Positions 4,921 through 5,752 of a stretch of DNA of 5,752 nucleotides are shown here, one piece after another. A model generated the notes under the pieces. That model was not told the origin of the DNA, did no database searches, and saw nothing but the letters and a program-made list of their open reading frames with translations. The DNA comes from Thermoplasmata archaeon (lineage in GTDB: Archaea; Thermoplasmatota; Thermoplasmata; Thermoplasmatales; Thermoplasmataceae), in the NCBI GenBank assembly GCA_021835265.1, contig JAKBQK010000147.1:1-5752 (forward strand), written 5' to 3'. The position numbers and the translations under genes are program-made. Numbering within the stretch: position 1 is the stretch's first letter; each line of letters begins with the position of its first letter.

Positions 4921-5016
4921 GTGGGTCTTAGGAAGATTTAGTTTTAGACCCGCCAGGTTTTTCAGGGATAATTTGACTGGCGGGTCTTTGCGACAAACTT
5001 CTTAAAGAGAAGTTTG
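4921..5016 (+). ncRNA. Structured segment with alternative stems, candidate regulatory RNA
   Basis: Three pieces can pair in two exclusive ways. GTGGGTCT (4921-4928) pairs with AGACCCGC (4946-4953): 8 pairs, one G-T. AGACCCGCCAG (4946-4956) also pairs perfectly with CTGGCGGGTCT (4977-4987): 11 pairs around a 20-nt loop. A further perfect hairpin follows, CAAACTTCT (4994-5002) with AGAAGTTTG (5008-5016). The G/C-rich stems stand out in otherwise AT-rich DNA. No T-run follows either stem, so these are not plain intrinsic terminators. No known RNA family was recognised. The symmetry may instead serve a DNA-binding protein. Confidence 0.4.
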
Positions 5017-5079
5017 AACAAGAAAGTGTGCGATAAGTTATAATATTCATGTATAGATATAGGCAGGACTGGTCGGTGT

Positions 5080-5132
5080 CACTAAAATCATCATAATGAA
5101 ATATTAGTGCTAAATATTGAGTTAGGCACTAA
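5080..5132 (+). promoter_or_regulatory. Methyltransferase promoter bracketed by an inverted repeat
   Basis: TTAGTGC (5104-5110) and GCACTAA (5126-5132) form a perfect 7-bp inverted repeat with a 15-nt spacer. The spacer begins with a TATA-like TAAATATT (5111-5118). A third half-site CACTAA is at 5080-5085. A transcript from this box would start near 5139, leaving a leader of about 23 nt that carries a Shine-Dalgarno-like GGTG (5153-5156) five bases before the ATG. A repressor on the repeat would block the TATA box. Confidence 0.45.
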
Positions 5133-5161
5133 ACGAATGAACGACTACTTTCGGTGTTTAT

Positions 5162-5752
5162 ATGAAATCGGAAAAAAATCGAGAATTGATAGATTATAGA
5201 GAAGAATTTGTGCAAGAGGAGGAAGAGAAACCAATAGAGTTACCGAAGCAAGAAGAGTTCTTTAGAATGCCAAAGAAGTTTGGTACGATTCCTGATGTTG
5301 AAAGGGCCCCATTGAATTGGAACAGCAAAAAGGGATATACCAATTTATTTCCCAAGGTGCGCCTACCTTTTCAGAAAATAGATACGATTTCTTTCGGAAA
5401 TAAAGAACTAGAATCAAATAAGCTTTACTGGGGGGACAATCTGCACATAATGCGGCTTTTGCCTTCTGATTCCATAGACTTAATCTATATTGATCCTCCA
5501 TTCTTTTCTGGAAGAAATTACAATGTGGTGTTCGGCGACCAAAATGAAGTAATGACCTTTGAAGATATTTGGGATGGTGGATTGCCAACCTATTTAACGT
5601 GGTTAGACGCCAGACTTGTAGAGATGAAAAGATTGCTGAGACCTAGTGGCTCGATATATGTCCATCTGGATTGGCATGCAATTCACTATATAAAAACAGA
5701 AATGGATAAAATCTTTGGATATGATAATTTTAGAAATGAAATAATTTGGCAT
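5162..5752 (+). CDS. Beta-class DNA methyltransferase, type III Mod-like (3' end outside window)
   Basis: The first 197 residues of a DNA N4/N6 amino-methyltransferase, which moves a methyl group from S-adenosylmethionine to adenine or cytosine in a target site. Residues 1-75 are a charged leader (EEFVQEEEEKPIELPKQEEF). The catalytic motif is D111-P-P-F114 in LIYIDPPFFSGRNYN, after LYWGDNLHIMRLLPSDSIDL. Then come ARLVEMKRLLRPSGSIYVHLD and HYIKTEMDKIFGYDNFRNEI, familiar from PF01555-type enzymes. DPPF occurs before any FxGxG SAM-binding motif, which marks the beta order; that motif should lie beyond the window. ATG 5162 is the first in-frame start after the TGA at 5138-5140 and has GGTG five bases upstream. 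It resembles type III restriction-modification Mod subunits and related solitary or phage methyltransferases; which of these depends on the missing part and the next genes. Its position beyond the integrase suggests island cargo. Confidence 0.9.
   Translation, partial: MKSEKNRELIDYREEFVQEEEEKPIELPKQEEFFRMPKKFGTIPDVERAPLNWNSKKGYTNLFPKVRLPFQKIDTISFGNKELESNKLYWGDNLHIMRLLPSDSIDLIYIDPPFFSGRNYNVVFGDQNEVMTFEDIWDGGLPTYLTWLDARLVEMKRLLRPSGSIYVHLDWHAIHYIKTEMDKIFGYDNFRNEIIWH

Larger units (their letters stand above)
4453..5161. other. Gene-free AT-rich region between integrase and methyltransferase
   Basis: These 709 bases contain no convincing coding frame; the few ATG-started frames on the plus strand (for example 4527, 4760) stop within 7-16 codons. 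Base composition is extreme in places: hand count of 4621-4680 gives 11 of 60 G/C. The region instead holds direct repeats, a long perfect palindrome, a strong TATA-like box, several hairpins and the methyltransferase promoter, each listed separately. It could be a recombination site, a replication or regulatory region, a non-coding RNA gene, or a combination of these. Confidence 0.7.

Noticed and set aside
4946..5016. tRNA gene or tRNA-derived attachment site
   Set aside because: The stems do not form a cloverleaf and no T-arm GTTCGAATC-like sequence is present.
5262..5588. Minus-strand 108-codon frame
   Set aside because: It is antisense to the methyltransferase catalytic region, which is strongly recognised on the plus strand.

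Overview
This 5.75 kb window looks archaeal. The genes are short and tightly packed, and several start codons have an A/T-rich TATA-like box 23-27 nt upstream and no convincing ribosome binding site, as in leaderless archaeal transcripts. The gene content also fits: three VapBC-type toxin-antitoxin loci in about 2.3 kb, one with a DUF217-type antitoxin, and a tyrosine recombinase with an archaeal-style C-terminal extension. The feel of the proteins suggests a moderately AT-rich member of the Thermoplasmata (Ferroplasma/Cuniculiplasma-like), but that assignment is an inference with modest confidence.

Left part (1-460): the C-terminal end of a catalase-peroxidase (katG), a housekeeping oxidative-stress gene, closed by a hairpin plus pyrimidine/T-rich terminator. 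This is probably the edge of the ordinary chromosome.

Middle part (about 600-2915): a toxin-antitoxin cluster with decay products. Locus 1 (+) keeps an intact DUF217-type VapB antitoxin, but its VapC toxin is broken after about 48 codons. Next comes a degraded relic of an IS481-like DDE transposase on the minus strand, recognised from an IQTD motif and a G-R-R-S-R-R-T-D block at about D-35-E spacing. Locus 2 (-) is a complete vapBC pair with a 26-nt gene overlap, and locus 3 (+) is a complete vapBC pair with a 4-nt ATGA overlap. Loci 2 and 3 diverge from a shared 273-nt AT-rich region. That region carries separate sets of palindromes at each promoter, which are good candidates for antitoxin-binding operators.

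Right part (3013-5752): a full-length tyrosine recombinase/integrase (479 aa), then a 709-nt gene-poor, very AT-rich region, then the first 197 codons of a beta-class (type III Mod-like) DNA methyltransferase that runs off the window. The gene-poor region holds a 21-bp direct repeat, an 18-bp perfect palindrome next to a strong TATA-like box, three interacting stem segments plus a further hairpin, and an inverted repeat that brackets the likely methyltransferase promoter.

Taken together, this is the junction between core chromosome and an accessory island. Toxin-antitoxin modules and a transposase relic lie on one side of the integrase, and what may be the first gene of a restriction-modification or other DNA-modification locus lies on the other. 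The protein families are known ones. The least explained material is the structured non-coding DNA between integrase and methyltransferase (4600-5135).
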